Positions 1 through 10,914 of a stretch of DNA of 64,000 bases are shown in pieces. The notes under the pieces are model-generated. The model saw only the letters and a list, made by a program, of their open reading frames with translations. It searched no databases and was not told the origin of the DNA. Both the position numbers and the translations under genes were made by a program. How positions within the stretch are numbered: position 1 is the stretch's first letter; the number at the start of each line of letters is the position of its first letter. The DNA is from Buddleja alternifolia (Eukaryota; Streptophyta; Magnoliopsida; Lamiales; Scrophulariaceae): the NCBI GenBank assembly GCA_019426215.1, contig CM033393.1, forward strand, positions 26,910,591 through 26,974,590. The letters run 5' to 3'.

Positions 1-660
1 CAGTCGAAGCTCTCTAGACTCGTACAAGTTCGTCTAGATTTGCTATCTTTCCAACATGGAGAGAAACTCAAGACAAACTTGTATGATTTAGAAATCTTTA
101 ATTGGGAAAAATGGAACTAGTAAATCTTTCCATTGATTGAGGAATTCTCCCGTTCCGATATTTTCAATATTATTTTATGGGCATCTTTATTAATCTTTCC
201 TACCTTCCAATAAGGCTTGCTAAGATCTTTCAATTATTCGACGAGTTTGAATTTGAAAGTCTTAATGGCTTTTACATCAGCTCTGCATTAATTTTATCTA
301 CCTTTGCAGATTTACCATGGCCTTGGGCACTCGTCCTCCCCTCTCCCACACTTTTCCTGAGTTCTCAGCATACTTCGATTGAATTTCTTCACGCAGTTTT
401 TCCATCTGAGGAATTCCAAATGCTCCTAAGGATTAAATAACTCCCGTTCCGATATTTTCAATATTATTTTATGGGCATCTTTATTAATCTTTCCTACCTT
501 CCAATAAGGCGTGATAAAATCTTTCAAATATTCGACGAGTTTGAATTTGAAAGTCCTAAAGGCTTTTACATCATCTCTGCATCAATTTTATCTACCTTTG
601 CAGATGTACAATGGCCTTGGGCACTCGTGCTCTCCTCTGCCACTCTTTTCCTGAGTTGAC
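1..660 (+). repeat. Fold-back unit A (5'-truncated by window edge)
   Basis: The sequence begins inside the left arm close to the loop (loop region about 35-75) and continues through the right arm (about 120-440). A second, about 295-bp-offset copy of the right arm follows (about 441-660): the motif 'ttatgggcatctttatta' occurs near 175 and 470. The duplicated arm makes this unit asymmetric. Confidence 0.75.
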
Positions 661-861
661 TAACACGATGTGGACTTTGACTTCTACTCCTTCTTTATAT
701 ACACAAAAATTAAAAAGCTTAATCCACAAATTGAAATGTTAGTGAATGTTATGACGTTCTTTGAACTCTGTTAATTAGTTATTGTAAAATTCATAGAGGG
801 TCATTAATGTAATCATAAAAAATAAAAAACATCAAATTTATTCGTACTCTTATAAGAAGTT

Positions 862-892
<31 letters not shown>

Positions 893-904
893 GTATGAGT
901 AAAA
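661..904 (+). repeat. Array spacer 1 with (AT)n microsatellite
   Basis: This spacer contains the conserved 'aaaaagcttaatccacaaa' block and ends with an (AT)n tract at about 862-898. It is about 150 bp shorter than the other spacers because it lacks the middle part present at 1740-1870, 3200-3340 and 4610-4750. Confidence 0.7.
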
Positions 905-1640
905 TCAACGAACTACACCATCCATGTGAACTAAGGGAATGATTGACGAATGTGTGGATGAATGTCTAAGGCCAAGGTATTTCTAAAAATGTACATAAAA
1001 TTTATGAGAGAGATCATGTGATGACCATTAAAACTTTTAAATTCAAACTCGTTGAATACATGAAAGGTCTTATCGAACCTTATTAGAACAAAGAAAAGTT
1101 TAATAAAGATGCTTGTAAAATAATATTGAAAAATCGGAAACTGAGTTTCTTTAGAGCTTTAGAGCATTTGGAATTCCTTAGTTGGATAGAAAGATTGACG
1201 AGTACTTGCACTTTTTACAGTGGAAGCTCTATAAACTCGTACAAGCTCGTCTTGATTTGCTATATTTCCAACATGGAGAGAAACTCAAGACAAACTTGTA
1301 TGAGTTTAGAAATCTTTATTGAGAAAAGTACTTGTAAATCTTTCCATCTGACTGACGAATTCCAAATGCTCCAAAACTTTAAATAACTTCCGTTCCAATA
1401 TTTTCTATATTATTTTATGGGCATCTTTGTAAATCTTTCCTACCTTCTAATAAGGCTTGATAAGATCTTTCAAATATTCGACGAGTTTGAATTTGAAAGT
1501 CCTAATTGCTTTTACATCATCTCTGCATCAATTGTATCTACCTTTACAGATGTACCATGGCCTTGGGCACTCGTCCTCTCCTCTGCCCCTCTTTTCTTGA
1601 GTTCACTAACAAGATGTGGATGTGGACTGTGACTTCTAGT
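905..1640 (+). repeat. Fold-back unit B (simplest complete hairpin)
   Basis: The left arm (about 905-1256) and right arm (about 1285-1640) are imperfect reverse complements over nearly their whole length. Examples are 'ttgaaaaatcggaaactg' on the left against 'cgttccaatattttctat' on the right, and 'actcgtacaagctcgtctt' against 'aagacaaacttgtatgagt' close to the apex. The loop is about 28 nt (about 1256-1284). This is the only complete unit without a duplicated right arm. Confidence 0.8.
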
Positions 1641-1991
1641 CCTTTATATACACAAAATTAAAAAGCTTAATCCACAAATGGTAATGTTAGTGAATGTTGT
1701 GACGTTCTTTGAACTTCTTTCCGCTCTAATGTTTAAGTGCAACAAGTTTGTGACTTATATCTACAAATATACATACTTATTATAAAAGAGTTGGTGCAAG
1801 GTTGTAATTGACATCAATGCATCATATGAGATTTGAATATTCAATGTCAACAGAACTTCTACACTAAAGTATTAATTACATTAGTTTCTAAAAGAATTTT
1901 GTTAATTAGTTATTGTAGAATTCATACAGGGTCATTAATGTAATCATAAAAAATAAAAAAACATCAAGGTTATTTGTACTCTTATAAGAAG

Positions 1992-2037
<46 letters not shown>

Positions 2038-2041
2038 TAAA
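1641..2041 (+). repeat. Array spacer 2 with (TA)n(TG)n microsatellite
   Basis: About 400 bp, similar to the spacers at 3111-3507 and 4506-4933. It ends in a compound (TA)n(TG)n tract at about 1992-2036. No coding potential was seen. Confidence 0.75.
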
Positions 2042-3110
2042 TGCAACGAACTACACCATCTAAGTGAACTGGGGGAATGATTGACGAATGTGTGGATGAA
2101 TGTCTAAGGCCAAGGTACTTCTAAAAAGGTACATAAAATTGATGAGAGAGATCGTGTGATGACCATTAGAACTTTCAAATTCAAACTCGTTGAATACATG
2201 AAAGGTGTTATCAAACCTTATAAGAAGGAAGAAAAGATTAATAAAGATGCTCATAAAATAATATTGTAATTGGAAACTGAGTTTCTTTAGGGCTTTGGAG
2301 CATTTGGAGTTCCTTAGTTGGATAGAAAGATTGACGAGTACATGCACTTTTCACAGTCGAAGCTCTCTAGACTCGTACAAGTTCGTCTAGATTTGCTATC
2401 TTCCAACATGGAGAGAAACTCAAGACAAATTTGTACGAGTTTAAAAATCTTTAATTGAGAAAAGTGGAAGTAATTGTAAATCTTTCCATCTAACTGAGGA
2501 ATTCTCCCGTTCCAATATTTTCAATATTATTTTATGGGCATCTTTATTAATCTTTCCTACCTTCCAATAAGGCTTGATAAGATCTTTTAAATATTTGACA
2601 AGTTTGAATTTGAAAGTCCTAATGGCTTTTACATCATCTCTGCATCAATTTTATCTTCCTTTGCAGATGTACCATGGCCTTGGGCACTCATCCTCTCCTC
2701 TGCCACTCTTTTCCTGAGTTCACTAACACGATGTGGACTGACTTCTAAATCTTTCCGACTGAGGAATTCCAAGTGCTCCAAAGGTTTAAATAACTCCCGT
2801 TCCGATATTTTCAATATTATTTTATGGGCATCTTTATTAATCTTTCCTACCTTCCAATGATAAGATCTTTCAAATATTCGACGAGTTTGAATTTGAAAGT
2901 CCTAATGGCTTTTACATCATCTCTACATCAATTTCATCTACCTTTGCTGATGTACCATGGCTTTGGCACTCGTCCTCTCCTGTGCCGCTGTTTTCCTGAG
3001 TTCACTAACACGATGTGTACTGTGATTTCTAATCCTTCTTTGGCACTTGTCCTCTCCTATGCCGCTGTTTTCCTGAGTTCACTAACACGATGTGGACTGT
3101 GATTTCTACT
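2042..3110 (+). repeat. Fold-back unit C with duplicated right arm
   Basis: The left arm is about 2042-2392, the loop about 2393-2420, the right arm about 2425-2750 and a second right-arm copy about 2760-3110. The repeated start 'ttatgggcatctttatta' near 2533 and 2822 gives a 289-bp offset. A short segment ('ttcctgagttcactaacac') is repeated once more near 2992 and 3070. Confidence 0.78.
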
Positions 3111-3507
3111 CCTTTATATACACAAAAATTAAAAAGCTTAATCCACAAATGGAAATGTTAGTGAATGTTATGACGTTCTTTGAACTTCTTTCTTTTCTAA
3201 CATTTAAGTGCAACAAGTTTGTCATTTATATCTACAAAAATACATACTTATTATAAAAGAGTTGGTGCAAGGTTGGAATTAACATCAATGCATCATATGA
3301 GTTTTGAATATTCAATGTCAACAGAACTTCTTCACTAAAGTATTAATTAACGCATTACATTAGTTTCTAAAAGAACTTTGTAAATTAGTTATTCCAGAAT
3401 TCATTGATCGTTAATGTAATCATAAAAAATAAAAAAAACATCAAAGCTATTCGTACCCTTATAAGAAGTATATATATATACACACACACACATATATGTA
3501 TGAGCAA
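3111..3507 (+). repeat. Array spacer 3 with (TA)n(CA)n microsatellite
   Basis: This is homologous to spacers 2 and 4 and ends in a (TA)n(CA)n(TA)n tract at about 3467-3502. The GT/CA expansion differs between spacers while the flanking sequence is conserved. Confidence 0.72.
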
Positions 3508-4505
3508 AAGCAACGAACTACACCATCGAAGTGAACTAAGGGAATGATTGACGAATGAGTGGATGAATGTGTAAGGCCAAGATACTTCTAAAAAGGTACA
3601 TAAAATTGATGAGGGAGATCGTGTGATGATCATTAAAACTTTTAAATTCAAACTCGTTGAATGTATGAGAGTTCTTATCAAGGCTTATAAGAAGGAAGAA
3701 AAGATTAATAAAGATGCTCATAAAATAATATTGAAAAATCGGAAATTGAGTTTCTTTAGGACTTTGGAGCATTTGGAATTTCTTAGTTTGATAGAAAGAT
3801 TGACGAGTACTTGCTCTTTTCACAGTCGAAGCTCTCTAACTCGTACAAGTTTGTCTTGATTTGCTATCTTTCCAACATGGAGAGAAACTCAAGACAAATT
3901 TGTATGAGTTTAGAAATCTTTAATTGAGAAAAGTGGAAGTACTTGTAAATCTTTCCATTTGACTGAGGAACTCTCCCGTACCGACATTTTCAATATTATA
4001 TTATGGGCATCTTTATTAATTTTTTCCTACCTTCTAATAAGGCTTGATAAGATCTTTCAAATATTCGACGAGTTTGAATTTTAAAGTACTAATGGCTTTT
4101 ACATCAGCTTTACATCAATTTTATCTACCTTTGCAGATGTACCATAGCCTTTGGCGCTCGTCCTCTCCTCTGCCACTTTTTCCTGGGTTCGCTAACACGA
4201 TGTGGACTCTGACTTCTAAATCTTTCCATCTGACCGAGGAATTCCAAATGCTACAAATGTTTAACTAACTCCCGTTCCGATATTTTCAATATTATTTTAT
4301 GGGCATTTTTATTTATTTTTCCTACCTTCCAGTAAGGCTTGATAAGATCTTTTAAATATTCGACGAGTTTGAATTTGAAAGTCTTAATGGCTTTTACATC
4401 ATCTCTGCATCAATTTATCTATTTTTGTAGATGTACGGCCTTGGACCCTCTCCTGTGCCACTTTTTTCCTGAGTTGACTAACACGATGTGTACTGTGACT
4501 TCTAA
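3508..4505 (+). repeat. Fold-back unit D with duplicated right arm
   Basis: The left arm is about 3508-3857, the loop about 3858-3887, the right arm about 3890-4215, and a second right arm starts near 4220 with 'ttatgggcat' repeated near 4298. The organisation matches unit C but the substitutions are independent. Confidence 0.78.
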
Positions 4506-4933
4506 TCCTTCTTTATATACACAAAGATTAAAAAGCTTAATCCACAAATGGAAATATTAGTGAATGTTATGACGTTCTTTGAACTTCTTTCCGTTCTAAT
4601 GTTTAAGTGCAACAAGTTTGTCATTTATATCTACAAATATACATACTTATTATAAAAGAGTTGGTGCGAGGTTGGAATTGACATCAATGCTTATCATATG
4701 AGTTTTGAATATTCAATGTCAACTGAACTTCTACACTAAAGTATTAATTAACACTTTACATTAGTTTCTAAAAGAACTTTGTTAATTAGTAATTGTAGAA
4801 TTCATAGAGGGTCATTATTGTAATCGTAAAAATAAAAAAATTAAAAAACATCAAAGTTATTCGTACTCTTATAAGAAGTATATATATACGTATATACATA
4901 TATATATTTATTTATATATATATATATGAGTAA
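4506..4933 (+). repeat. Array spacer 4 with degenerate (AT)n microsatellite
   Basis: This is homologous to the other spacers. The terminal AT tract (about 4879-4927) is interrupted by cg, ca and ttt triplets, which suggests an older or mutated microsatellite. Confidence 0.72.
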
Positions 4934-5462
4934 AAGCAACGAACTACACCATCCAAGTGAACTAAGGGAATGATTGACGAATGAGTGGACGAATGTCTAA
5001 GGCCAGGTTACTTCTAAAAAGGTATGTAAAAATAATGAGAGGGATCGTGTGATGACCATTAGAACTTTCAAATTCAAACTCGTTGAATACATGAAATGTC
5101 TTATAAAACCTTGTTGGAAGGAAGAAAAGATTAATAAAGATGCTCATAAAATAATATTGATAAATCGGAAACTGCGTTTCTTTAGAGCTTTGGAGAATTT
5201 GGAATTCCGTAGTTGGCTAGAAAGATTGACGAGTACTTGCACTTTGCACAGTCGAAGCTCTCTAAACTCTTACAAGTTCGTCTTGATTTGCTATCTTTCC
5301 AGCATGAAAAGAAACTCAAGACAAATTTGCACGAGTTTAAAAATCTTTATTTGAGAAAGTGGAAGTACTTGTAAATCTTTCCATTTGATTGAGGAAATCC
5401 AAATGCTCCAAAGCTCTAAAGAAACTCCCATTTCGATATTTTCAAAAATATTTTATGGTCAT
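4934..5462 (+). repeat. Fold-back unit E (3'-truncated, end of array)
   Basis: The left arm (about 4934-5284), the loop (about 5285-5314) and the first part of the right arm are present. Similarity to the other right arms stops near 5462, just after the 'atggtcatcgttatta' variant of the arm. That point marks the right edge of the array. Confidence 0.72.
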
Positions 5463-7781
5463 CGTTATTAATTCGGGCAAAAGCTTCCAATTAATTGATG
5501 AATACTATACTCGATTATAAATGTTCTCAACAATATATATTAGTTCCTAAGTTAGGTAATACGACTATGCACAACATTTGTGCATGACATGATTTCTACT
5601 TCCCCAAAGCTAATCTAAGCGGTATCCTAAAAATGCAAAATTATACATATATTATGAATTCATGAAACCCAATCTAATATTTATGGAGTTATTTCATTGT
5701 ATAATTCACTAGTAAGTAAACTTATGCTCGTATTACTCTTCTTGCAGGCCTATGTGGAGAAATCCGGAAGGGCTAGCATTTTAAAAAACCTCTTTAATAA
5801 ATGTGTCTATATACAATATGATATTAGCCTTTTCTTGTGAAGCTGTCATAATTGTTACAATCATTGATTACTTTAATGTTTTCATTTATAAGCATGAGTT
5901 TGGCCAAGTTAGTTTTTCAAGTTTTATATTTTCAAAATTTTTAGTAGTTCTTGTTTCCTATTGCAGCTTAGATAGTCTGCTGCAGGTGAGTCCTATATTA
6001 CTCAGTATTCCTTTTGGTTTAACAGATTATTTTTGTTGAAGATTTAAGTTCCCTTTGTAGGTTCTATTTCTATCCATTAAATATTGGGAACATTGCCTAA
6101 GCACCATTAGAAACAGTAAAAGCATTGAAAAATTAGAAAATTGATGAAAAAGAGGGGGACGGGGAACCTGTCATAACTTTGGATATTTTTAGCCAGCCAT
6201 GTTATTTACTTTTCGAGTATTGTTGTAGCAATTTTCAAAATTATTCTGTTATACGATCCCTATTGCAATAAGCTAACACAATATAATTTAATACAATGAC
6301 ATTAATCAAACAGATGCATACATAAAGTAGGAATACGAGGTTTTATAGCAATGTTATCAGTTATTAATGGAAGCTGACAGGTTCACTAGGAAAATGAAGG
6401 AGAAATTTTTGTTGGAAAGTCCTTTCTAATTTCTTCAATTTTGTGTGTAATTATGTCTGTTAGTGCTGTTTGATTAGTTCTAATTTAAGTTAACAAGTCG
6501 ACTCAACCAGTTGTATCCATATTTACAGGGGTTCCCTATGTAGGTCGCCTTCCCATTTGCTTGAAAGTTTCTGATGTGGTAAATTAAATGTTAGATTGAA
6601 AAACATGAATTCAAGATAAAACGTGTTTCTTTATGGTGTCATCTCTTCCTTTCGAGTTGAGTTGGAAGTTCACACAGTTAAGGACGGTTTGATAAAGGAA
6701 AACATTAGATTAAAAATAAATTTTAAAACTATCATATGATCTTGAAACTTTTCTATTGTTGCACTCTCACAGATCACAGATGACCTATCATTATCCGGTA
6801 GTTACTTTATTACTTGAAGAATGTATTCACATAATTCGTTGTTACTATAGCTTCTGGAGAATGGCTGCTTATCCATCTAGGTGGTCCCACTTTATGAGAT
6901 TGTCATCTGCAAAGTTGAGCTCTCCATCCCTTAAAGACAGACAATTTATCAGTGAGTCGGAGCATTGAGGAATGAGCAAAAAGTTTACCAGGTGAATGGA
7001 TGGATTGCAACAGGAAGTAGTGGTAACAGATTGTTGATATATTATTTTCATTCTAAGCATGTCATCTAATTGGTTTCAATCATTACTTGTGCATTGTTGA
7101 TGGTTTAGACTTTCATAGTTAAAGCATGTGTAGCCAAAAGAATAACTCGGAGGATTGTGCTAAACCATGAGCAATTATACAAGGTATTAAGTTCCTAGCT
7201 TTCCCAGCATCCACAATTATGTTTACTTTACATTTTACTCCTGTTAAATAATATTTAACCCTCTTTTCGTAATAGATTCACTTTGCCTTGCTGAAGAGCA
7301 AGTTGTGATTCTTCCTAATATGTGTATTGACTTCATTCTGTTGAGCCTGATCCCACAGCTATCCCACTGAAACTTTGCCTGTCTCATTATTCTATATAGG
7401 GATAAAAATGGACCCAAAATATGGATCAGGTTCTCCAGCTCATTAATGGCAAAGGAAGAGTAAATGTAACAAAATGAAGCAAGATCAATTCCCTGCACGA
7501 CGATGTCTTATTACCACTTGGTAACTAGTTTTTGTACTACAAACTGATTGTGCGGATTTACTTTATTTTCAAGTATCTTTGAGATCGCCGTATTGTAGAG
7601 GTAACTTGAATTTTTTTCATCTCATCGAATCTGCATTATTTTTCCATATACAATTTTTGAGCAGACAAGTGTTCAATTCTTGAGACCTGAATTTTACTGT
7701 TTAAGTTCATGTAAATGAAATGCTCTCAGAATTTGATTAATTTGTGAAGGCAGAAGGACAAATATTAACTTTATCTTCATG
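5463..7781. other. Unassigned region; possible decayed exons
   Basis: I recognise no protein or transposon domain here. The region has several plausible plant splice signals, for example an acceptor 'ttcttgcag' near 5740-5748, a 'ttgcag ... gtgagt' pair near 5960-5990, and an acceptor 'atttacag' near 6520 followed by about 50 nt open in one frame. No continuous product can be assembled. It may be low-copy intergenic DNA or the debris of a host gene. The short open frames at 5803-6039, 6756-6968 and 7244-7498 have no recognisable features. Confidence 0.35.
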
Positions 7782-7786
7782 AAAGT
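7782..7786. repeat. Left TSD (AAAGT) of Athila-like composite
   Basis: AAAGT directly precedes the LTR start 'tgttagccg' and is repeated at 15914-15918 after the far-right LTR. This marks the whole of 7787-15913 as one insertion unit. Confidence 0.65.
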
Positions 7787-8095
7787 TGTTAGCCGTCCGT
7801 AACAACACGGAATCGAACAAATAATATAGTGAAAGTAAGATCATCTCCACAGGAAAGGTTATCAAGTACCAAACGAAGTTTATCCTATTATTTAAACTGT
7901 CAATTATCAAGATTTGAGATTTTAACTAATTAAAAGCAAAAATTAATAAAAAAAATTAATTAAATTAATTGAAACAGAGATAATTAAAACGAATAATCAA
8001 TTAACGAAAAGCGATTTCATCAAGGTATTTCTATGAATATTGACTTTCAATGGATTATCATTCTTGTTTAGATTAAAGACCTAATTTTCTTCATT
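7787..8095 (-). repeat. Truncated LTR (left copy)
   Basis: About 310 bp homologous to 9605-9915 and 14846-15160, starting 'tgttagccgtccgtaacaa'. Near 8095 the homology jumps to internal sequence equivalent to about 11390 ('tatcaacccgtgcaat'). The rest of this LTR, the polypurine tract and the first 3' noncoding segment have therefore been deleted. Confidence 0.75.
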
Positions 8096-8925
8096 CAAAC
8101 TCTATCAACCCGTGCAATCACTCACTAGTCAAGCTTTTTATGTCACCCTTGTAACGAGTTTTGGGTCAATGATTCTCAAACCAGTCGATTTTAAGGCACT
8201 AGGTGGCAAGACACCACAACGGACTTAATCACTCGAGCGACGAAGGCTAGAAACGAAATTGGGTGATTTTAGCATTCATTGACTACTGAATCAACCATTT
8301 TCTTTTCTTTTATTTTTTCTTTTCTTTGCTTCCTCAACTTTCCTCAAAATATCACCATGTATCCAAAACTATGTAATTGGTTTTATCTCCCCGATCAATT
8401 CTCTTTACTAGAACTCGTGTGTAGTGTGTAAAGATGCATAAACATTTCACAAATTTTAGGCTCAGTGATCAAACTCAATAAAAAGAGTATCCATGTACAG
8501 AAATCAGATTCACATGTTTATATAGTCAAGAGCTCAAATATGGGAACACAATATTGTGAACAAGTTAACCAATTTTCTGCAACAACTTAACAGAAAATGA
8601 CGTATGCCCAATCCTTTCACCAATTTACCACATTACCCCACACTTAAGCAATTCAATGTAATCTAATCATAGCATACAAGCAACCACCCCACACTTAAAA
8701 CAACACATTGTCCGCAATGTACTTAAGTGAAACCGAGATGCAAGAACGAAAACAAAATGTAATTAACATAACAGTGAAAGAAATACTCCCCTCTTGATGT
8801 GCATGATGGCCCGAAAGTATGTAGGGTGAAGCTCACTGGTGCGGCAGGCTTCAACATAGTGAGAAAAATCCAAACGATGAGCTGCTAGACGGAATTAACT
8901 TTGTACAGTCCAAATTTTCCACCCA
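8096..8925 (-). other. 3' noncoding segment of Athila-like unit (second copy)
   Basis: This is homologous to about 11390-12200. Shared landmarks are 'caaaccagtcgattttaag', the polypurine-like motifs (ccccacactta near 8635 and 8687), and the hairpin acattg-tccg-caatgt at 8705-8720. No coding frame is seen. Confidence 0.7.
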
Positions 8926-9481
8926 AAGCAGCCGCCATGTCCTGGTCGTAGCAGAAAGACGGCGGCGGCGAATCTGAGCGAAAGAGAAGCGGAGCTGGTA
9001 ATGTGGTGTTGCTCGGAGATGAAGACGCCGGAGAAACGCGTCGGCGAGGGCGGAGTGGATCTGTGAAACTGAGATTACGGTGGTATAGGAAACAGATCGA
9101 GAGAGAGGCGGATCTGAGTGGGTAGCGACCGCGCGGGTTTGGACGAGAGGCGGCGGGGGATGTGTGAGTCGAGCTCGGTCACTCGTGATTGGACTAGAGA
9201 CGTGTGAGCAGACGGCGGCAGCGCGACTCTAATCGAAGGAGGCAGGAGTAAAGCGAGAGAGGTGGAGTTGAGTTGTGGATCCGAGACGACGCTGTGAAAT
9301 GATGAGGTGGCATCTGGTTCAGTCGCGCAGGTGTTGACGAGGGGCGGCGACGGTGATGGTAGAAGTGACGCCGGCTCTGGTTCTTGGAGGTGATGACGGC
9401 GGAACTTGACGGGAGGTGTCGTAGCAGTGGCTGTGTGGTGGCGACGTGGCTCCGGTTGCAGGTGGGTCTTCTGTGAGATAA

Positions 9482-9483
<2 letters not shown>
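8926..9483 (-). other. GC-rich block inside Athila-like unit (first copy)
   Basis: This is a sharply GC-rich segment (ggcggcg runs) in otherwise AT-rich DNA. It holds a minus-strand open frame (9075-9638) of Ser/Pro/His-rich low-complexity sequence continuous with an (SL)n run encoded by the adjacent microsatellite. A similar GC-rich block sits at 12255-12670 in the neighbouring unit at the place where pol should begin. It may be a captured host fragment or element-specific filler. No protein domain is recognised. Confidence 0.5.

Positions 9484-9484
<1 letters not shown>

Positions 9485-9579
<95 letters not shown>
9485..9579. repeat. (GA)n microsatellite, about 47 repeats
   Basis: This is an uninterrupted GA/CT dinucleotide tract of about 95 bp between the GC-rich block and the middle LTR. 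It creates artefactual (RE)n and (SL)n open frames on the two strands. Confidence 0.97.
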
Positions 9580-9580
<1 letters not shown>

Positions 9581-9604
9581 AAATTTTAGCTGATAATTTG
9601 GGTT

Positions 9605-10898
9605 TGTTAACCGTCAGTAACAACACGAAATCGAACAAATAATATAGTGAAATTAAGATCGTCTACACAGGGAATGTTATCAAGTACCAAACAAAGTTTA
9701 TCCTTTTATTTAGACTATCGATTATAAAGATGTGATTTTTAGACTAATTAAAAGCAGAAATTAATAAAAGCATAATTAATTAAATTAATTAAAACAAAAA
9801 TAATTAACACGAATAATCAATTAACGAAAAGCCTATGTATTAAGATTTCATCAAGGTATTTTTACGGATTATTGACTTTCAATGGATTATCATTCTTGCT
9901 TAGATTAAATACTCAATTTCCTTCAATACATGAATACTCTCCCGAGATCTTCATGAGTACCCAACTAAATTAATTACGGTCACTCCCATGATCAATAACT
10001 AAATTAGATGAATCCACTAAGTTCTATGAATATTGTTTAACTAGCCTCATGCAAAATTATCAATATCCCTATTAAGCAATTTACACATGTCTATTAAATC
10101 TGAACCGATAAACTAATTCACCTCCCGGTACTTCTTAATTCATCTTAAATCATGCAATTGGTGATCAAGCAATTACAAGCAGTAAACACTCATTAATAGA
10201 TTAACAAAACAAGAATCAATTCCATAAATCATCAATAATCCAAATTAATACGCAAGATTACATCTTAAATTTTAGAAAATAATTTAGCTATGCATAATTA
10301 GAGAAAAACAAGAAATAAATTGCCTAAACATAAAAATACTCATTTTCAACAATGGAGGACTAGATAAATCCAACTTGAGAAGATGAAAGCTTCCAATTCT
10401 AAGAAATCTTTTTCAAGTCTTCTTTTCTTTCTCTCCAAGTCTTCTAACTTAATCATATGACTCTCTAACCTCTACTCTAGCCTAAAAATGTTTTTTTTTC
10501 CTCTTTCCTTAACTTAAAAGGAGTTTTAGATACATAAAATAGGCCCATCCAAGTCATAAAACGGCCCATGAAAATTATGAAAATCCGTAGCTGCACAACT
10601 GTGCAGTCTAGCTGTGCATAATTTTTTCTCTTCATTTTCCTTCAACGAAACTTTCTCGTGTGGCCTCTCTATTGCATTTCTTCACGTCCTCTTGTTTAGC
10701 TTTCATTATTTTCGTAAGAAAGACTCCTTCAACTCATCAAAATAATCGCTTTTATGCCTACAAAAACATTGAAACGACTTAGAAATCAAAAGACATAAAT
10801 TAGGCTAAAAATAATGAAAAAGACTAACTACAAGGCATAAAATAAAGATAAATATGAGGTAAAACATGATAAAAATATGTAAAATATGAAACCTAACA
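9605..10898 (-). repeat. LTR (middle copy), full length, 1294 bp
   Basis: On the plus strand it begins 'tgttaaccgtc' and ends 'acctaaca', so the termini are TGTTA...TAACA. It is bounded on the right by a polypurine tract (minus-strand reading aagtgtggggtg), which makes it the 3' LTR of the gag-containing unit to its right. It is about 226 bp longer than the right-hand LTR. No primer-binding site lies beyond its left end, so the 5' end of the adjacent unit is deleted. Confidence 0.85.
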
Positions 10899-10914
10899 AA
10901 CACCCCACACTTAA
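10899..10914 (-). promoter_or_regulatory. Polypurine tract of Athila-like unit
   Basis: The minus-strand reading is ttaagtgtggggtgtt, directly before the 3' LTR start TGTTAGG. Position and sequence match the plus-strand PPT aagtttgggggtg at 60691 of the Athila-lineage element. It would prime plus-strand DNA synthesis. Confidence 0.8.

Larger units (their letters stand above)
1..5462. repeat. Tandem array of fold-back (inverted-repeat) units
   Basis: The same unit recurs five times in one orientation. The landmark 'caacgaactacaccatc' falls near 905, 2045, 3510 and 4937, giving periods of about 1.1-1.5 kb; the first unit lacks its left end. Each unit is a long inverted repeat (left arm, short loop, right arm) followed by a spacer of about 240-400 bp that ends in an AT-rich microsatellite. 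Short open frames along the array recur because the repeat recurs. They match no protein family I recognise and change frame between copies, so I do not call genes here. The array could be a satellite derived from a fold-back or MITE-like element, or a hairpin locus that makes small RNAs. Confidence 0.85.

Noticed and set aside
177..440. Recurring plus-strand frames in the fold-back array (starting MGIFINLSYLPIR)
   Set aside because: They recur because the repeat recurs. Frames break at different points in each copy, and antisense frames exist in the other arm. No known domain.
1..5462. CRISPR-like regular repeats
   Set aside because: Units exceed 1 kb, spacers are homologous to each other and the sequence is eukaryotic; not a CRISPR array.
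9075..9642. Open frames with (SL)n or (RE)n runs
   Set aside because: Produced by the (GA)47 microsatellite and GC-rich low-complexity DNA; no domain and inconsistent with a gene.
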